DNA of 64,000 nucleotides from Fistularia commersonii (lineage: Eukaryota > Chordata > Actinopteri > Syngnathiformes > Fistulariidae): the NCBI GenBank assembly GCA_037954325.1, contig JBBMNZ010000001.1, positions 10,669,758 through 10,733,757 of the forward strand. Direction: 5' to 3'. The notes under the pieces were generated by a model, which ran no database searches, was not told where the DNA came from, and saw nothing but the letters and a program-made list of their open reading frames with translations. The position numbers were made by a program, and so were the translations under genes. Each line of letters starts with the position of its first letter. The first letter of the stretch is position 1. Below, piece by piece: positions 27,101 through 38,761 of the stretch.

Positions 27101-29184
27101 GGTTCCAATCAGAGGGTTTACAGTTTTCAACTAATTAAATTTAAAATATTTTTTATGCAGGTCCTACTTATTAACAGTCATAATTGTGTTAATCATGGCA
27201 GAGGGTATAGTCATCCGTTAAAAGTGGAAGACAATTAAATTCGCTGGTCCTACTTTTTAACAGTCCTAATTGTGTTAATCATGGAAGAGGGTAGTCATTT
27301 GTTAAAAGTGGAGAACACAATCTATGAATTTAAACTAGATTTTCAAGCTTTTTGTTACAATTACTTCTGAAATAACTTTTAAGATTTTAAACATTGTGTT
27401 ACGTTACCCCCAAACAGAGCTAAGTTTAACCTTCCTGTTTTGAGCATATTTCTCAAATTGTTAAGGAATCTGGCCAATTTAATGATGGTTGATAAATACC
27501 AAGAATATGATCATGGCATTGTTTAGTTGTCTTTCACTGACATGATACTGGTAAGCCCTGCATACAACTCACCTCAAACCACACACTGCATCATGAAGGG
27601 AGAGTTGGACTCAGTGACTTTGGGCTCAGGAGAGAGCTAATTAGGTGTTGGTGCTATACTTCTGATGCAAGGTATAACATCCATATTGGTTCAGGCCTTT
27701 TAAATCATAAATCACATCATCATTAGAAGTATGCTGAATAAAGGCACTTTATCACATAACAATAACACATTTTTAGTATGGTATTAAGAATCAGTTTCAC
27801 ACCAATTTCTACGTTACCTATTCAGTGTTTTTACTAGGATGAGCATTATTTGTTTGTAACCCTTGTTTTCTAAAAAAATGACCAATTTATTAAAGTTTTG
27901 TATTAAAAAAAGAACAAACAAAAAAAAAACAATATTAACCACAATTAAAAACTAAAAACATTACCTTCTCTTCAAGCTGGTTAAATACGAATTCTATGAC
28001 GACATCATCCTCGAACCCTAGGATCTCAGTCACTCGTTGGGTAATCCATGGTTTGATGACTTCCAGGTTAACTTTGGTCATGTCCACCTTAAAAGTAAAG
28101 ACAGCACCATTTGGATATAATAACTTTAAAACTTTGGTGTAGCTTTAAAACAATGGTTCGGCGCATTTGTGATTTAAAGTTCATGGAGTTATCATTTATC
28201 TACTGTAATAGGCCATCTCCAAGCCTTATCATTCACTTTTATCTGATAATGTGTGATACAGAAATTAAACAAAAAGTGAAGCATAACATACCTTTTTGTC
28301 CAAACATTCTGCGAATTTCAGCTGCTTTAGCAATTTCTTCTGCTTGTTGCTGAAACGGTTGTCTTGCTCCGCACTTGTGCCCTTGAAAAAAATTCTAATG
28401 TTACTTGATTTTACATATTGTTAGTGTACATTTACCTTACACATAGCCATGTCATTAATGCACAGACAACTGATAATGTTGGAAATCCGTTACCAGTTCT
28501 GAGTTCATTTCCAAGTTTATCATATTTCACTGTTTATATTGGTATAAACGTAATTTCACGTAATCACAATTAAATTACACCGCAGCGAATTAAGATTGCG
28601 TAGTCACAGTCAAATAGCAATGTGCTAACTAGCTAATTTTGGGATGGGTTCGGTTAATATACATAATCTATCAAAAACTGGCAGATTATGGAAACATGGC
28701 AATTTTGTCCAACTGTCGTGACGTGAACGTGATGGTTTCCTGATCTTAGCTAACGCTGGCGTAGATGCAGTTGTGACCGGCTCGTGAAGACAGAGGCGAT
28801 GCACGGCCCGGGCGCCATCTTTATCCAAGACTAGAAACAAGCTAATGTTCGCTAAATCCGGCGATCCACTTCCTTTAAATGTATCTGATGAGCCACCCCA
28901 AAAAGCAATGGAATCTAGGTAGGATAGCGTCCAATGCAACAATACTGAAGAGTAGATCACACATTTAATAAATCGCAGAAACGAACACGGTAGGACAGAG
29001 CGCGTGGCAAAATCCAAAAATGTTTCAGTTGATAGTCGTGGCCCAAAACCCAACGTTTCTTACAGGGTTGCTATTGAGCAAGCTATTAGATGTGTAATAT
29101 ATGTACATCTTAGTTAAGCGTCACTACAAACACACAAATAAAATAGTTATATAAATATCTTACGCGGAAGAACCCCGCGTCCAT
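18175..29184 (-). CDS. srrm1: Serine/arginine repetitive matrix protein 1 (SRm160), complete
   Basis: Nuclear splicing coactivator that bridges SR proteins and snRNPs and associates with the exon junction complex. Seventeen coding exons: 29164-29184, 28292-28381, 27965-28087, 25152-25322, 24861-24955, 24560-24781, 24098-24280, 23891-24010, 23465-23673, 22021-22101, 21181-21264, 20870-21005, 20663-20752, 20087-20563, 19802-19988, 18429-18602, 18175-18285. They sum to 2574 nt, 857 aa, all with GT-AG junctions. The start MDAGFFR matches the family exactly. Exons 2-4 form the PWI nucleic-acid-binding domain (roughly residues 27-126; PWI itself at 50-52). Exons 5-15 encode long RS/SP-rich disordered tracts (for example RRYSPPIQRRYSP and KPIRRVSRTPEPR). 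Exon 16 has the poly-lysine tract (GGGKKKKKKKEKKHKKEKKH) and exon 17 the conserved DDLEKHLREKALRSMRKAQ tail. Vertebrate SRRM1 is usually about 900 aa, so this copy is slightly short. The exon 6/7 junction gives TCD where human has TSD. A LINE fragment lies antisense in intron 9. Confidence 0.96.
22200..23357 (+). pseudogene. Degenerate LINE 3' part (CR1/L2/Rex-like) in srrm1 intron 9
   Basis: Remnant of a non-LTR retrotransposon, antisense to srrm1. Around 22265-22380 and 22380-22745 two different frames encode the C-terminal part of a reverse-transcriptase protein: ...DNYVTWCELNHLQLNVAKT, then DYKYLGVVIDNKLDW and VVCWGSRLRIADANRLNRL. The frame is broken near 22380 and by a stop at 22746. It ends in a 3' UTR with CCCCTGTGGGATCAATAAAG and a short ATTCTG repeat tail, typical of fish elements of this group. 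5'-truncated and not functional. Confidence 0.85.
25323..27964. other. srrm1 intron 3, noncoding, with an 86-bp tandem duplication
   Basis: 2.6-kb intron between PWI-domain exons. Apart from the duplication at 27160-27327 I see only AT-rich single-copy sequence. Confidence 0.7.
27160..27327. repeat. Tandem duplication, 2 x about 86 bp
   Basis: Two diverged copies, starting at 27160 and 27246, each beginning GGTCCTACTT and containing AATTGTGTTAATCATGG and GTTAAAAGTGGA. The second copy has lost a few bases. It lies in srrm1 intron 3. Confidence 0.85.
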
Positions 29185-29493
29185 TGTCGAACACAGTTGA
29201 TATTCGCAGATGCAGTAGAGAAGGACGTGTGAAGCTCCGATGAAATTCTGAAGCGTATGGGAAGTGCGCCTCTGTCGGACCCAATAGTTATTACATTTGT
29301 GGCAGCAAGAAAATGAAAGGCCGAAGAAATCGTTGAAGCGACGCCAAAAATAATAAATACATAAATAAATAAAAAATTCTTTGGCCACCTGTACAAACAC
29401 TGAAAGCTTGGAAATACTTAAATGGAAATTGGGTAAGCATGCTGTGACGCATGCTATGATGTCATATAGCCCAGAACACGCTGTATTTTGTCA

Positions 29494-29522
29494 TACATCA
29501 CAGCACAGTGTGCTGTGATGTA
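29494..29522. repeat. 14-bp inverted repeat with 1-nt centre
   Basis: TACATCACAGCACA and its exact reverse complement flank a single G. It lies about 310 bp upstream of the srrm1 start codon. Confidence 0.85.
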
Positions 29523-30203
29523 ACCTGGCGAATCCGAAGCGGGACTGGTCAGTGAAGGCCTTGACTTCTCACAATTGTCAATCATTAGAACAGATGATAA
29601 ACCCCTGATTTCCATCATCGAAGGAAAGTGCCACATCAATTTAGAGGCGCTTGAGCACATCAACCTGTTTTCTGTTGTATACAACAGCCTGAAAGGTCTT
29701 TGCAATCATTATATTGAGATGAAGAATTGCAATGTATGATCTAAAACTGACCCATACACACATGGGACAATCATCAATTAACTGTCATAAGACCTCCTTC
29801 ATGGACTCACTTACTCATTCACTTAAGTGCAAAAAATGCACTGTAAAAACTATTGATGCAACTACAGGTTCATAATGCTATCACTTTCACTTTTTTTGCA
29901 ACTGTACCTTAGTACTTTGGTCACTTTAAAAACAAATCAAAGAAAACCGCACTCTGACCATATCTATCTCAGTATAATTCGTTATTGTTCTCTGTGACAA
30001 ATTATTTATCATTTTTTGTACTTTTACACAGCGGGTCTTAGAGTAACACCATTTCAGTGCTCTGTATCTGTGAATATATGGCAGTTTTGACAATAAAGTT
30101 GAATTTGACTTTGACACAAAATCTCTTAAGGTTTCAGGAAAACCCTGAAAAGTTCAAGAAGAACAATGTATACATTTAAGCATCATGAGGAACATCCCTT
30201 TCC

Positions 30204-30206
<3 letters not shown>

Positions 30207-30241
<35 letters not shown>
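30207..30241. repeat. (TA)n microsatellite
   Basis: Pure AT dinucleotide run of about 35 bp. Confidence 0.95.
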
Positions 30242-30243
<2 letters not shown>

Positions 30244-30572
30244 GAACCCAAATAATAAACCTGTGCACATTCAGCACTTAAACACTAATTTCAAATGATG
30301 TTAGTCGACTGCTGTGATGTAATGTGGACAAACGAGTAGATATCCTCCACTGGTCGAATATTCATCCTTGGTCAAGCAAGGTTCCAGAGTAAATATCAAC
30401 TATGCAACCATTATGTCTGTCATGGGTTTGCATTTCTTCAGTGCTGCCTTTCAGGTACTTTATCGATTCTATACAGTACCCTTTTTTTCCATTCTGGAAA
30501 TCATATTTTAATTTTGTCATGTACATGCCCTCTCAGTGTGTCACTGATGCTCGTATGGTGTTTTGTATGGTG

Positions 30573-31185
30573 CTTCAAAGCCAAAGATTGCTTTATTGAT
30601 CCCCATAGGGGAAATTCATTTGTCACAGTAGTGCAACAATAACAATATCAAATAAATGTGAATATAAATAGAAGAGACATATAAATAGAAGAGATAAATA
30701 AATAGAAGTGACAAGTGGCAACAGCATCAGCAAGGATAAAAATAGATAACAATTTCCTCCTCTCATGCACCACCTCTATGCAGTCCAGAGGGCAGTCCAA
30801 GACCCACCCAGCCAGCCTGACCAGCTTATTCAGTCTTTTCCTGCCCCTCTTTGAGCTTCCACAGCCCCCAAAGACCACTGCATGGGACAGAACATATGTC
30901 ACCACAGTGTCCTAGAAAGTCTTTAACAGTGTCATGCACTCATCAAAGGACCTGAGTCTCCACAGGAGGTGAAGAGAGTTTGGCCCTTCTCAAAAAAGGA
31001 TATTTGTATTAAGGGACCAGCCCAGCATGTTGTTGAGTTGAGCACCCAGGTATTTGGATACTCCTCCACAATCTTGATGTCCAGACCTTGGATGTTTAAC
31101 CAGTGATACTTGGGATGCACTCCTCTGGAAGTCGATCACCATCTCCTTTGTCTTACTGTCGTACTGCATTATGTATTTGAGTTTT
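30573..31185 (-). pseudogene. LINE 3' fragment, minus strand
   Basis: Read on the minus strand this encodes pieces of the C-terminal reverse-transcriptase region (DSKTKEMVIDFQRS, HQDCGGVSKYLGAQLNNMLGW, then YVLSHAVVFGGCGSS and RLNKLVRLAGWVLDCPLDCI) in several frames. It ends with a 3' UTR carrying GGGGATCAATAAAGCAATC. 5'-truncated, frameshifted and dead. It resembles the LINE in srrm1 intron 9 but is a separate, less similar copy. Confidence 0.8.
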
Positions 31186-31779
31186 GTATCATTTGTTAAA
31201 ATATTTGCCACCCAAAGGAAAGGGGGATCCTTGGAGCACACCAGTAGAACTCTGTGAAAGACCTGGATGCCAACAAAGGCCACCTCCGGTTCTTGATAAG
31301 GAACAAAGAAAAGAATTAGGGTATTTGTGATATCCCTTGTATGCTTTCACAATGGTCTTGATTTCTTGCAAAAGTGACCTTTAAGTGAAATTTGAATAAC
31401 TTTCACCTGAAGGTCTCATCTCTGCTCCATGCTTCACACATTATTTTAGGTAATAAATCATAATATGCAGTGTCTAGAATTTTAGGAGAATATTTAATGT
31501 TTAGCGGTAAAGGAGAATGATTGAATTCAGTATGAGCAGAGTGCTCTATTGAATTTACACTGGAGAGATATGTCACATCATGGTAGATTGTGTAATTGTT
31601 AAAATACAAGTGGTCTATAGAACCTACTCTAACTTTATAACAGAACTTTGGCCATTTAGAAAAGCAAGGGTGTCTGGAGTTAGATCGATGTACTGGTATC
31701 ATCACACAATTACAATTCCCTCAAAATACCCCAAACAAAACCCGTCCCACGGTTCCTGTCTGCCTCAAGTAATCAAACA
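31186..31779. other. Unassigned sequence between LINE fragments
   Basis: About 0.6 kb between two minus-strand LINE pieces. No coding sequence or repeat family recognised; it may be a remnant of an earlier insertion. Confidence 0.4.
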
Positions 31780-32480
31780 AGACCGGCTGAGGTCCTATTA
31801 CCTTTCTCAACAGACTGGCGTGTTTCAGTTAGGAAGTCCAGGAGCCAGTCACAGAGGATGGGGTGCAGGCCAAGGGTGGACAATTTGTTTGTTAGTTTGT
31901 GGGGTATGACCATGTTGAATGCGGAGCTGTAGTCCACAAAGAGCATCCTGATGTAGGAGTCTTTGTTTTCTAGGTGGGAGAGGGAACAATGGTTGTGTTC
32001 TCAAAGCAGGTGGGGACAGTGCTCTGGCTGAGGGAGAGGTTGAAAATGGCGATGAGGACATCAGCCAGCTCTAACGGCCCGCCCCGGGGTGTTTCCAGCT
32101 GCCTTGCGGGAGTTGATATTTCTCAGCGCTTGGTATACCTGGTCTGATGTTACTGTTGGGAAAGAGCAGGAGTGGGGGGGGGGGGGGGGGGGGGGTCCCA
32201 TTGCGTGTGTGACTGAACTCTGTGTTGTGGCTAAGGGTTCTCGAAGTAGGCAGGGAAGATGTTGGGGTTGTCCGGCAGGCTGTCTATGGAGATGCTGACA
32301 CTGCTGGTGGACTTGTAGTCTGTGATGTGCTGCAGGCCTTGCCACATCTCCCCACGGGTCAGTAGTGGAGTACAAGCCATCTAGCGTCTCTCTGTACTGC
32401 CTCTTGGCTGTTCTGATGGCCTTCTTCAGTCTGTACTTAGCAGCTTTTTCTCATTGCTGGACCTAAACACATGAGAGTAG
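31780..32480 (-). pseudogene. LINE reverse-transcriptase middle part, inverted segment
   Basis: Minus-strand remnants of the central RT region: QVYQALRNINSRKAAG, followed in other frames by GGPLELADVLIAIFNLSLSQ, an AFNMVIPHKLTNKLSTLGL block and CDWLLDFLT. Homology fades near 31780. A 22-base G run (32174-32195) interrupts it. It abuts, head-to-head, the plus-strand LINE segment starting near 32520 that carries the next part of the same kind of protein. Confidence 0.75.
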
Positions 32481-32519
32481 GCATGCAGCATTTGGCATAC
32501 CTGTTCAGCCAAGGTATGC

Positions 32520-33388
32520 CTTGCCATTCACCCCACAAGAAACACCATCATCAAGTTCCAAGATGACACCACAGTGGTGGGTGTCATTTCCGACAATGAT
32601 GAGACCCACTACAGAGAAGACGTCCACCAGCTAACTCAGTGGTGCTCAAACAAGAACCTCATCTTCAACACAAAAAAGACCAGGGAGATCATTGTGAATA
32701 CCGAAGTTCCATGGGTATGGCACACACTCCCCTTCACATAAATGGGTATTCAGTTGAGCGCGTAGACAGCATCAGGCTCCTGGGCATCCACATCTCATCC
32801 AACCTGACCTGGGCTGCTAACACCTCATACCTGGTGAAGAAAGCCCGGCAACAAAACTTCTTCCTCAGGAAGCTGAGACGAGCTGGGCTCTCTTCTCAGC
32901 CCCTCACAAACTTTTACAGAACAAGAATAGAAAGCATCCTCTTTCTCAGCGCTACATCTTCTGCAGCATATCCTGCACACAGGGTCGCGGGGGATGCTGG
33001 AGCCTATCCCAGCACACTCCCAGCTGTCATTGGACTGGTTGCCTGTCGATCGAAGGACCACGTATATAGACAAACAACAATCACTCATTCATTCATTAAA
33101 TTTTCCCATTTTTTTCCAATTAACCAGCATGTTTTTGGATTGTGGGTAGAAATCTGAGAACCCAGAGGAAACCCATGCAGACCTGGGGAGTACATGCAAA
33201 CTCTAGACAGAGAGGTCCCCTAGTCAAACCAGGGTCCTTTGCGCTGTGAGGCGGAAGTGCAAACCACTGCGCTGCCCTGTATATAACTTGTCTATTTATA
33301 ATCCTGTACATACTCCGAGCTGGGTTCTGTCACTGCAAAATTTCACCGTGCCTTCACAATGACAATTAAAAATCTTGAATCTTGAATT
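32520..33388 (+). pseudogene. LINE RT C-terminal part and 3' end, split by a SINE
   Basis: Plus-strand remnants begin at a decayed catalytic-loop motif (FQDDTTVVGVI, usually FADDTT) and continue with THYREDVHQLTQWCSNKNLI, then INGYSVERVDSIRLLGIHIS, KKARQQNFFLRKLRRAGL and LTNFYRTRIESIL. The frame is lost at the SINE at 32971-33283. The LINE 3' end resumes after it and finishes in an ACAATTAAAAATCTTGAATC repeat tail. CR1/L2/Rex1-like by RT sequence; not functional. Confidence 0.8.
32971..33283 (-). mobile_element. SINE inserted in LINE, minus orientation
   Basis: Reverse complement of the SINE family seen at 57668-57980. The tail block (GGGTCGCGGGGGATGCTGGA) is at the left, the CATGTTTTTGGATTGTGGG block in the middle, and the tRNA-like head with B-box remnant and GTGCAAACCACTGCGCTGCC at the right. 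Being nested it must be younger than the LINE. Confidence 0.8.
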
Positions 33389-33585
33389 GCTGTATGAACT
33401 TAAAACAGGAAACTCATTGTTAAAAAGGGAACCACAAACCAAAATCAATCAACCTTTCCAGTCTGAGAATGATTATGGTCTATGTATGATTATGTCTTTT
33501 TTTTAATAGATTATTATTATACCACCTCACTTTTTAATTACATTTTGAGTGGATGATTGATTTCATTTAAAGTGTATACGTATTA

Positions 33586-33790
33586 CCCTGCACTCAGTGC
33601 TGTCGCGGGGCTTGGAGCCAATCCCAGCGGTTATTGGGCCAGGGGTGGGGTGCACCCTGGACCAACTGCAAGCGGATCACATGACCACATACAGAGACAG
33701 TCACTCTCCTTTTTACATACAGTATCTTGGCAATTTGGATTCTTGAATTAATCTAACATATGTTTTTGGACTGTGTGTGTTTGCAGACAG
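33586..33790 (-). mobile_element. SINE fragment, minus orientation
   Basis: Tail-side part of the same SINE family (CCCTGCACTCAGTGCTGTCG, GCACCCTGGACCAACTGCAA, ATGTTTTTGGACTGTG). Confidence 0.65.
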
Positions 33791-33862
33791 AACTTAAAAA
33801 AACTAAAAAACCTGCAGGTGACAGGATGGGAAAGAAAGAAGAAAAAAAACACCAAAGGGAAG

Positions 33863-33999
33863 GTAGTGTGGTGGCACAGTGGTTTGCACATCGCCTCATG
33901 CACGACAGACCCTGCTTCAATTCCCACAGGGGGCCTTTCTGTGTGGCATTTGCATGTTCTCTCAGTGCTTACATAGAGTTCCTCCCACAGTCCAAAACA
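33863..33999 (+). mobile_element. SINE head fragment, plus orientation
   Basis: tRNA-like head (GTGGTGGCACAGTGGTTTGC, then a decayed B box TTCAATTCCC) followed by the CTTTCTGTGTGGCATTTGC block and CCTCCCACAGTCCAAAACAT. It breaks off before the tail. Confidence 0.75.
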
Positions 34000-35096
34000 T
34001 AGACTATTTAATTTTTTTTTTGAACCAGAGTGCTGTCACAGGGAAAATAACCTCTGCTGCTGAAAATGCCATGTAAAAATGAATTACAATACCAATTAAA
34101 ACAGCATAACAATATAACACTCCTCACAGAAATCACTATATTCAACATAACCATTAATTTCTGCTTCATCCTCAGTAACTTAATAGAAATGATTGAGGAT
34201 CTTTTTTTTTAATTGATACAGGATTGTATATGAACCCGACGAGGGGAAAGTAATAACTAAATGAATGACTGTTTTTTCACAGACATACATGCATGTAGGG
34301 AGCATAATGTATTGACATTATGAGAGTTGAGCTTGAGCAGCTGAGCTGTTCAAACATAGTGTAAGCTAAAATTAAATGGTAGATTTTGTTCTCTTGAGGC
34401 AGCAAAGCACCAAAAACAGAGAAAAGAATAAATGCCCAGCTTTTTACATAAAACACATTTTTATGGAGACTGATGGTTGTTTACAATTACACACTAAATT
34501 TAATCCAATCATTTTTTGATCCAGCCTTTTGGGAGGGATTGAATCCGAAAGAACAAATTAATTGTATATTTGTGTTTACTTAGAATAAAAAGTGAGGTAG
34601 AGAGATACAACCTGTAGTAACACTGCACTTCAGAGAAAGTCAAACATTTGTAAAGTATTGTTCTACAGTTTATATACAGTTTATCGTTTTGAGAAGGCAA
34701 TGGCCAGATAATCTTGGCAGTAGCCAAGCAGAGTTAATAATAGTCCAAACACAGATTTTTTTAATTAAAAAAAAAGTACTAGAAATAAATTCAAATGTGC
34801 CTTTGGGTTATGTAAATAAAAGTTAATGATTCCTCCTCCAATGTTCTTGTTTTATTATTTTCCTAATAATGTGGAATGAGCTTGTAATTATAACTCAATA
34901 TTAAAAAAGGAGTCATTCATCTGAAAGTATGAGAAATGTCTCATAAGAAATAAAATGTTAGGTACGCTGTATATAGACTACATTTGAAGCATCATTCAGC
35001 AATAACAAATTTGGAGTAAATAACATTTTTATTAAGGTCTGATGTGAGCTTTAATGCTTTTTTCCTTTTTTTTTATTAATCTACAGTAAATAGGTC

Positions 35097-35102
35097 TTTA
35101 TT
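35097..35102 (-). terminator. Candidate tdh polyadenylation signal
   Basis: AATAAA on the minus strand, about 550 nt past the tdh stop codon. Usage is inferred. Confidence 0.4.
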
Positions 35103-35650
35103 TGTTGCTGGTTAATAAATTACCAATATCAAACTGCTGGCAAAAGAGAAAAACATTCTTCCTGTTAGATACCACAGCAAAGGTTGTGGAGTTTAAACTC
35201 AGTGTGACTTTCAGTTCACTTATAAAACATTCCTTCACAAAACAGACAGGATACATTAGAAGTGGTCACAATCCAGAAAAATCTAGGACAGCCATTGTGT
35301 ACAACAGTTGCTACAATAAACGTGCAACTTAATAGACATTGTTTTATGAATGTTGTGTACATAAATGCAATTAACATGACATTTGGAAAGTCAAAGAGGG
35401 AATGACCTTGCTGTTCTTTCTGAGGCAACATAGTGATTCTCAAGTTGATGCTTTAACTAGAACAATTAAAAAATGTGGAAAAGGTTTGAGCATGTGATTC
35501 CCTGAAAAAAATCTGAAATGTGTGCCTGTTCAACTCTGTGGGTGTGGAGAGACCCACAGCAGCACAGGTTCTTAGGAAATTGAAATGAGGGAAGAGTAGC
35601 TTTTGTAAACTTAGGCTGAGGAAAATCCCCTCTTCACAGAGCAGGTTTTG

Positions 35651-38600
35651 CTAGCTGGCTGGAAAACACTTATTGGTCCTCTTGTCCTGAATGGAGAGCA
35701 GCATGTCTGACACCAGTTCCTCAAGGCTGTATGATGGTTCCCAGCCCCAGTCTCTCCTTGCATTGGAGTCATCAAATCTCACTGGCCAGCTATCTGCTGT
35801 AAAATGAAAAGCAAGGCAACAATACAATTTAATGTTATGATTTTTCAAATCAAACCAAAGTTGAAACAGCTTTCAGAAATTTGTATAAAACCCCAAGTTA
35901 AATTAGTTGGTATTATCAAGTTGTATAATGTATACTGCTAGTCCGGCACTTAGAGTAGCTGGAGCCTCTCCAAGATGTTCTTAGATAGGGCATGGGGCAG
36001 GAGACACAGCGGAGCAGCTGCCAATCGCAGGGCCACATATCGAAACCTACAAACTCTCTCATTCACATGTCTGACCTATCTAACACACTGCATAGTTTTG
36101 GACTGTGGGAGACAACTGGAGAGTCTGGAGGAAATCCACACAAATACATATGCAAACTCTGCACAGAGAGAGAACCCCTGCTTGGATCAAACCAGGGACC
36201 TTCTTGCTGTAAGGCAGAGGCTTAGACCAGTATGTCACCTGCCCTTTCATCATGAAACCCTGAATATAGGCAACAACATAAAATTTCAAGTAATTAAATC
36301 CCCTTAAAATAATGATACATTCTAACTTCCAGAGTGCTAAATATTAGGACAAAAAGCCATCTGAGACACTCAATTTTTCAAATCTTCTGTCAGTTTTTTT
36401 TTCCTGAAATGTATAGCATGCAGTTCTCTTAAAAAGACATGTTAGAACAGTCATTGATACCAAAAATGATCTAACCCATAAGGAGATATGTCCAAAGTCC
36501 CCAGCCCTTAAATTTAAGTTCTATTGAAATCATTTTTGCAATGTCTTTTTGTTCTGTCCACAGGTCTAAGTCAGTGTTCTATTAATTGTTTTTTTTTTAA
36601 ATGAACTGTTTACTAAATACTATTACTGTTATTTGGTTGTGTACTAATGTCAACAAAAAATTGACCAAGACATGTAACTATCTGATCACAGATTTGTTTG
36701 TGATCCTTGGGTGTTATGTCATACCGATGCTCTGGCGGACTGAGTCAGGATTGTAGGTGACCTTCAGGTAAGGAATATGCTTCCGGATTTCCTGGGCCAC
36801 TTCTTCTGGTGTGAAGCTCATGGCAGCAATGTTGTAGGTCCGCAGAGAGAGCTGGCACTCTGGAGCCTGCATGAACTCAACTGTGGCACGGTGGCAGTCA
36901 GAGATGTGCATCATGGGAAGACGGGTGTCAGGGCGTAAGTAGCATTCATGGTGACCAGTGTTGACAGCATCATGGAAGATTTGCACTGCATAGTCTATGA
37001 AAATAGAGGATGCAAGTTCTTAGTTTAAAACATCTTGCATGATTACAGTGTATATACATTTACAGACATAATATTTAGATGAAAAGTGAGGAAATACCCG
37101 TTGTTCCTCCTCCAGGGGGTGTGTTGAATGATATTACACCTGGGTAACGCAGGCAGCGAAAGTCCAAGCCGTATTTATGATGCAGATACTGATAAGAAGG
37201 AAAATAAGAGGACTAATTTGTTTTTCATTTCATGTTGTGGGCTACAAAGTCTATCTTTACATGTACCAACCTCCCCCATTAGTTCTCCATGAACTTTAGA
37301 CACTCCATAAATGGTTCGAGGTCTCTGGATACAGAGGTCAGGTGCTGGGTCACGAGGAGAAGAGGGACCAAATGCTCCAATAGTGCTGGGAACAAAGAGG
37401 CGCAGGCAATTCTCTAGAGCCAAGTCCAGGACATTATGAAGACCTACATAGGCAGCATAAAACCAAAATAGTTTAAATAAAATTACCCATATATTAGTGG
37501 CACAAGCAATGGTGCGTTTTTCAGAGAGGTTGCATGTGTTCAAGCAGACCTGTGATGTTGATTTTGCGGGCCAAAGCCACATTGGCCTCGCCAACAGCAC
37601 TGAGCAGTGCACTGTAGTGGATCAGCCAAGTGATACGATTATTTACAATCAGCTCTCTTAGGTGCTTGTAGTCCAGCACATCAGCATAGACAAATGGACC
37701 TAACAGTCATATAGAAGGAGGTGAATGAGAATGGGTCACCCCAGTGATCGATTAAATAGCTAAATGTAAATAATTGCGTGGGTTAAATAGAACGCACCAC
37801 TGCTCAAAACATGAGGAGGAGGCTTCTTAATATCAGACAGGATTACGTTCTCTGTTCCATATTGTTTCCTGGAAAAAATGAAGGCATCACGACATTCATA
37901 TCACACATATTTTGTAATGACTTTATATCTAAGTAAATTTAATGTCTCACCTCAGTATCTGTGCGAGCCCCACACCTAACTGTCCTAAACCACCTGCATA
38001 GAGAAACAAACCTTAATAATTATTCTGTCCAAGAAAAACAAATTAATTTGTGGAGATAGCCATCACAATTTCAATTAATGTTTTTGGTGCACCGCATTTC
38101 AAAATAAAAAGAGGGAAAAAAAAAAAAACAAAACCCCTTGTTTGGTTCCAAAAGCTTTACCCAGGGACAAAACATGATGGCAGGCTATTATACTCTCTAC
38201 AGTCCCTCATTGGCTCTTTTATTTCGCTAGCACTGTCTGCGCACATCCTATTGTGATGAGTAAAAATAGGCTGCTGCTGCTAGTGCACAGTGAAAACAAC
38301 TCGAAAACGTAAAATGAAACCACATGCATCCATTGTACTCCATTCATGCCATGTTAATAGTCATCCTTTTAGATATTATTATTTTATTATTTATTCTTTT
38401 TAGTTGAAATCTCTGATCTACCTGAGTGATTTAGTTCACTCTGCTGGCTCCCACAGAGGATATCTGTGAAGCAGTAATTCCACCCAAAATGGAGGCAGTG
38501 CAATGGCAGCATGACATAAAAGTATATTTTCCCCTTCTCTCCAGAGTTACTGTTGATTAATGTCAAAAGGAAATAGGAGTCACCTGTGATGAGGACATGT

Positions 38601-38761
38601 GGGTTTTCCTTAAGAGTTGATGGGCTGGAGGTGTCTTGGCTGTTCCACCTACTCATCCACCTGGATAAGCAGCCAAAGCTGGTAGTCCTGCTGAGGCATC
38701 CTCGGCAAAACAGGCCCAACACAGCTGGAGTGGACACACACACTTGCAAACGAGATTGCAT
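35651..38761 (-). CDS. tdh: L-threonine 3-dehydrogenase, mitochondrial, complete
   Basis: Oxidises L-threonine with NAD+ to 2-amino-3-ketobutyrate in the mitochondrial matrix, the first step of threonine breakdown to glycine and acetyl-CoA. Eight coding exons: 38584-38761, 37951-37993, 37798-37868, 37550-37699, 37271-37443, 37098-37188, 36725-36994, 35651-35796. They sum to 1122 nt, 373 aa, close to other vertebrate TDH proteins. Residues 1 to about 50 are rich in Arg/Ser and lack acidic residues until D43, fitting a mitochondrial presequence. The short-chain dehydrogenase Rossmann motif ITGGLGQLG gives G60-x-x-G63-x-x-G66; the catalytic pair is Y193 and K197 in IYGVSK, with S167/T168 in FVPSTIG. 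The conserved end ADSWP...DWGW is in the last exon. The human orthologue is an inactivated gene, whereas this copy looks intact. Intron 7 carries a SINE. Confidence 0.96.
35940..36246 (-). mobile_element. SINE in tdh intron 7, same strand as tdh
   Basis: Degenerate near-full-length copy of the SINE family: tail side at the left (GCTGGAGCCTCTCCAAGATG), middle block TAGTTTTGGACTGTGGGAG, head with ACCAGGGACCTTCTTGCTGT at the right. Read on the minus strand it is in tRNA-head-to-tail order. Confidence 0.75.

Larger units (their letters stand above)
29185..30572. other. srrm1 upstream region
   Basis: The first few hundred bases should hold the srrm1 5' UTR and promoter; I see no clear TATA box. 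Further right the sequence is AT-rich with a small inverted repeat (29494-29522) and a (TA)n tract. No gene recognised. Confidence 0.45.
33389..35650. other. Intergenic, SINE fragments and tdh 3' flank
   Basis: Contains two SINE fragments (listed) and AT-rich sequence. The right end should include the tdh 3' UTR. No coding sequence recognised. Confidence 0.5.

Noticed and set aside
28625..29053. 142-aa minus-strand frame inside srrm1 intron 1
   Set aside because: No recognisable family and inside an intron on the same strand. It lies between two exons that join in frame without it. Treated as chance.
32174..32195. 22-base G run as a G-quadruplex regulatory element
   Set aside because: It sits in a dead LINE fragment and is as likely slippage or sequencing error; no nearby gene start.
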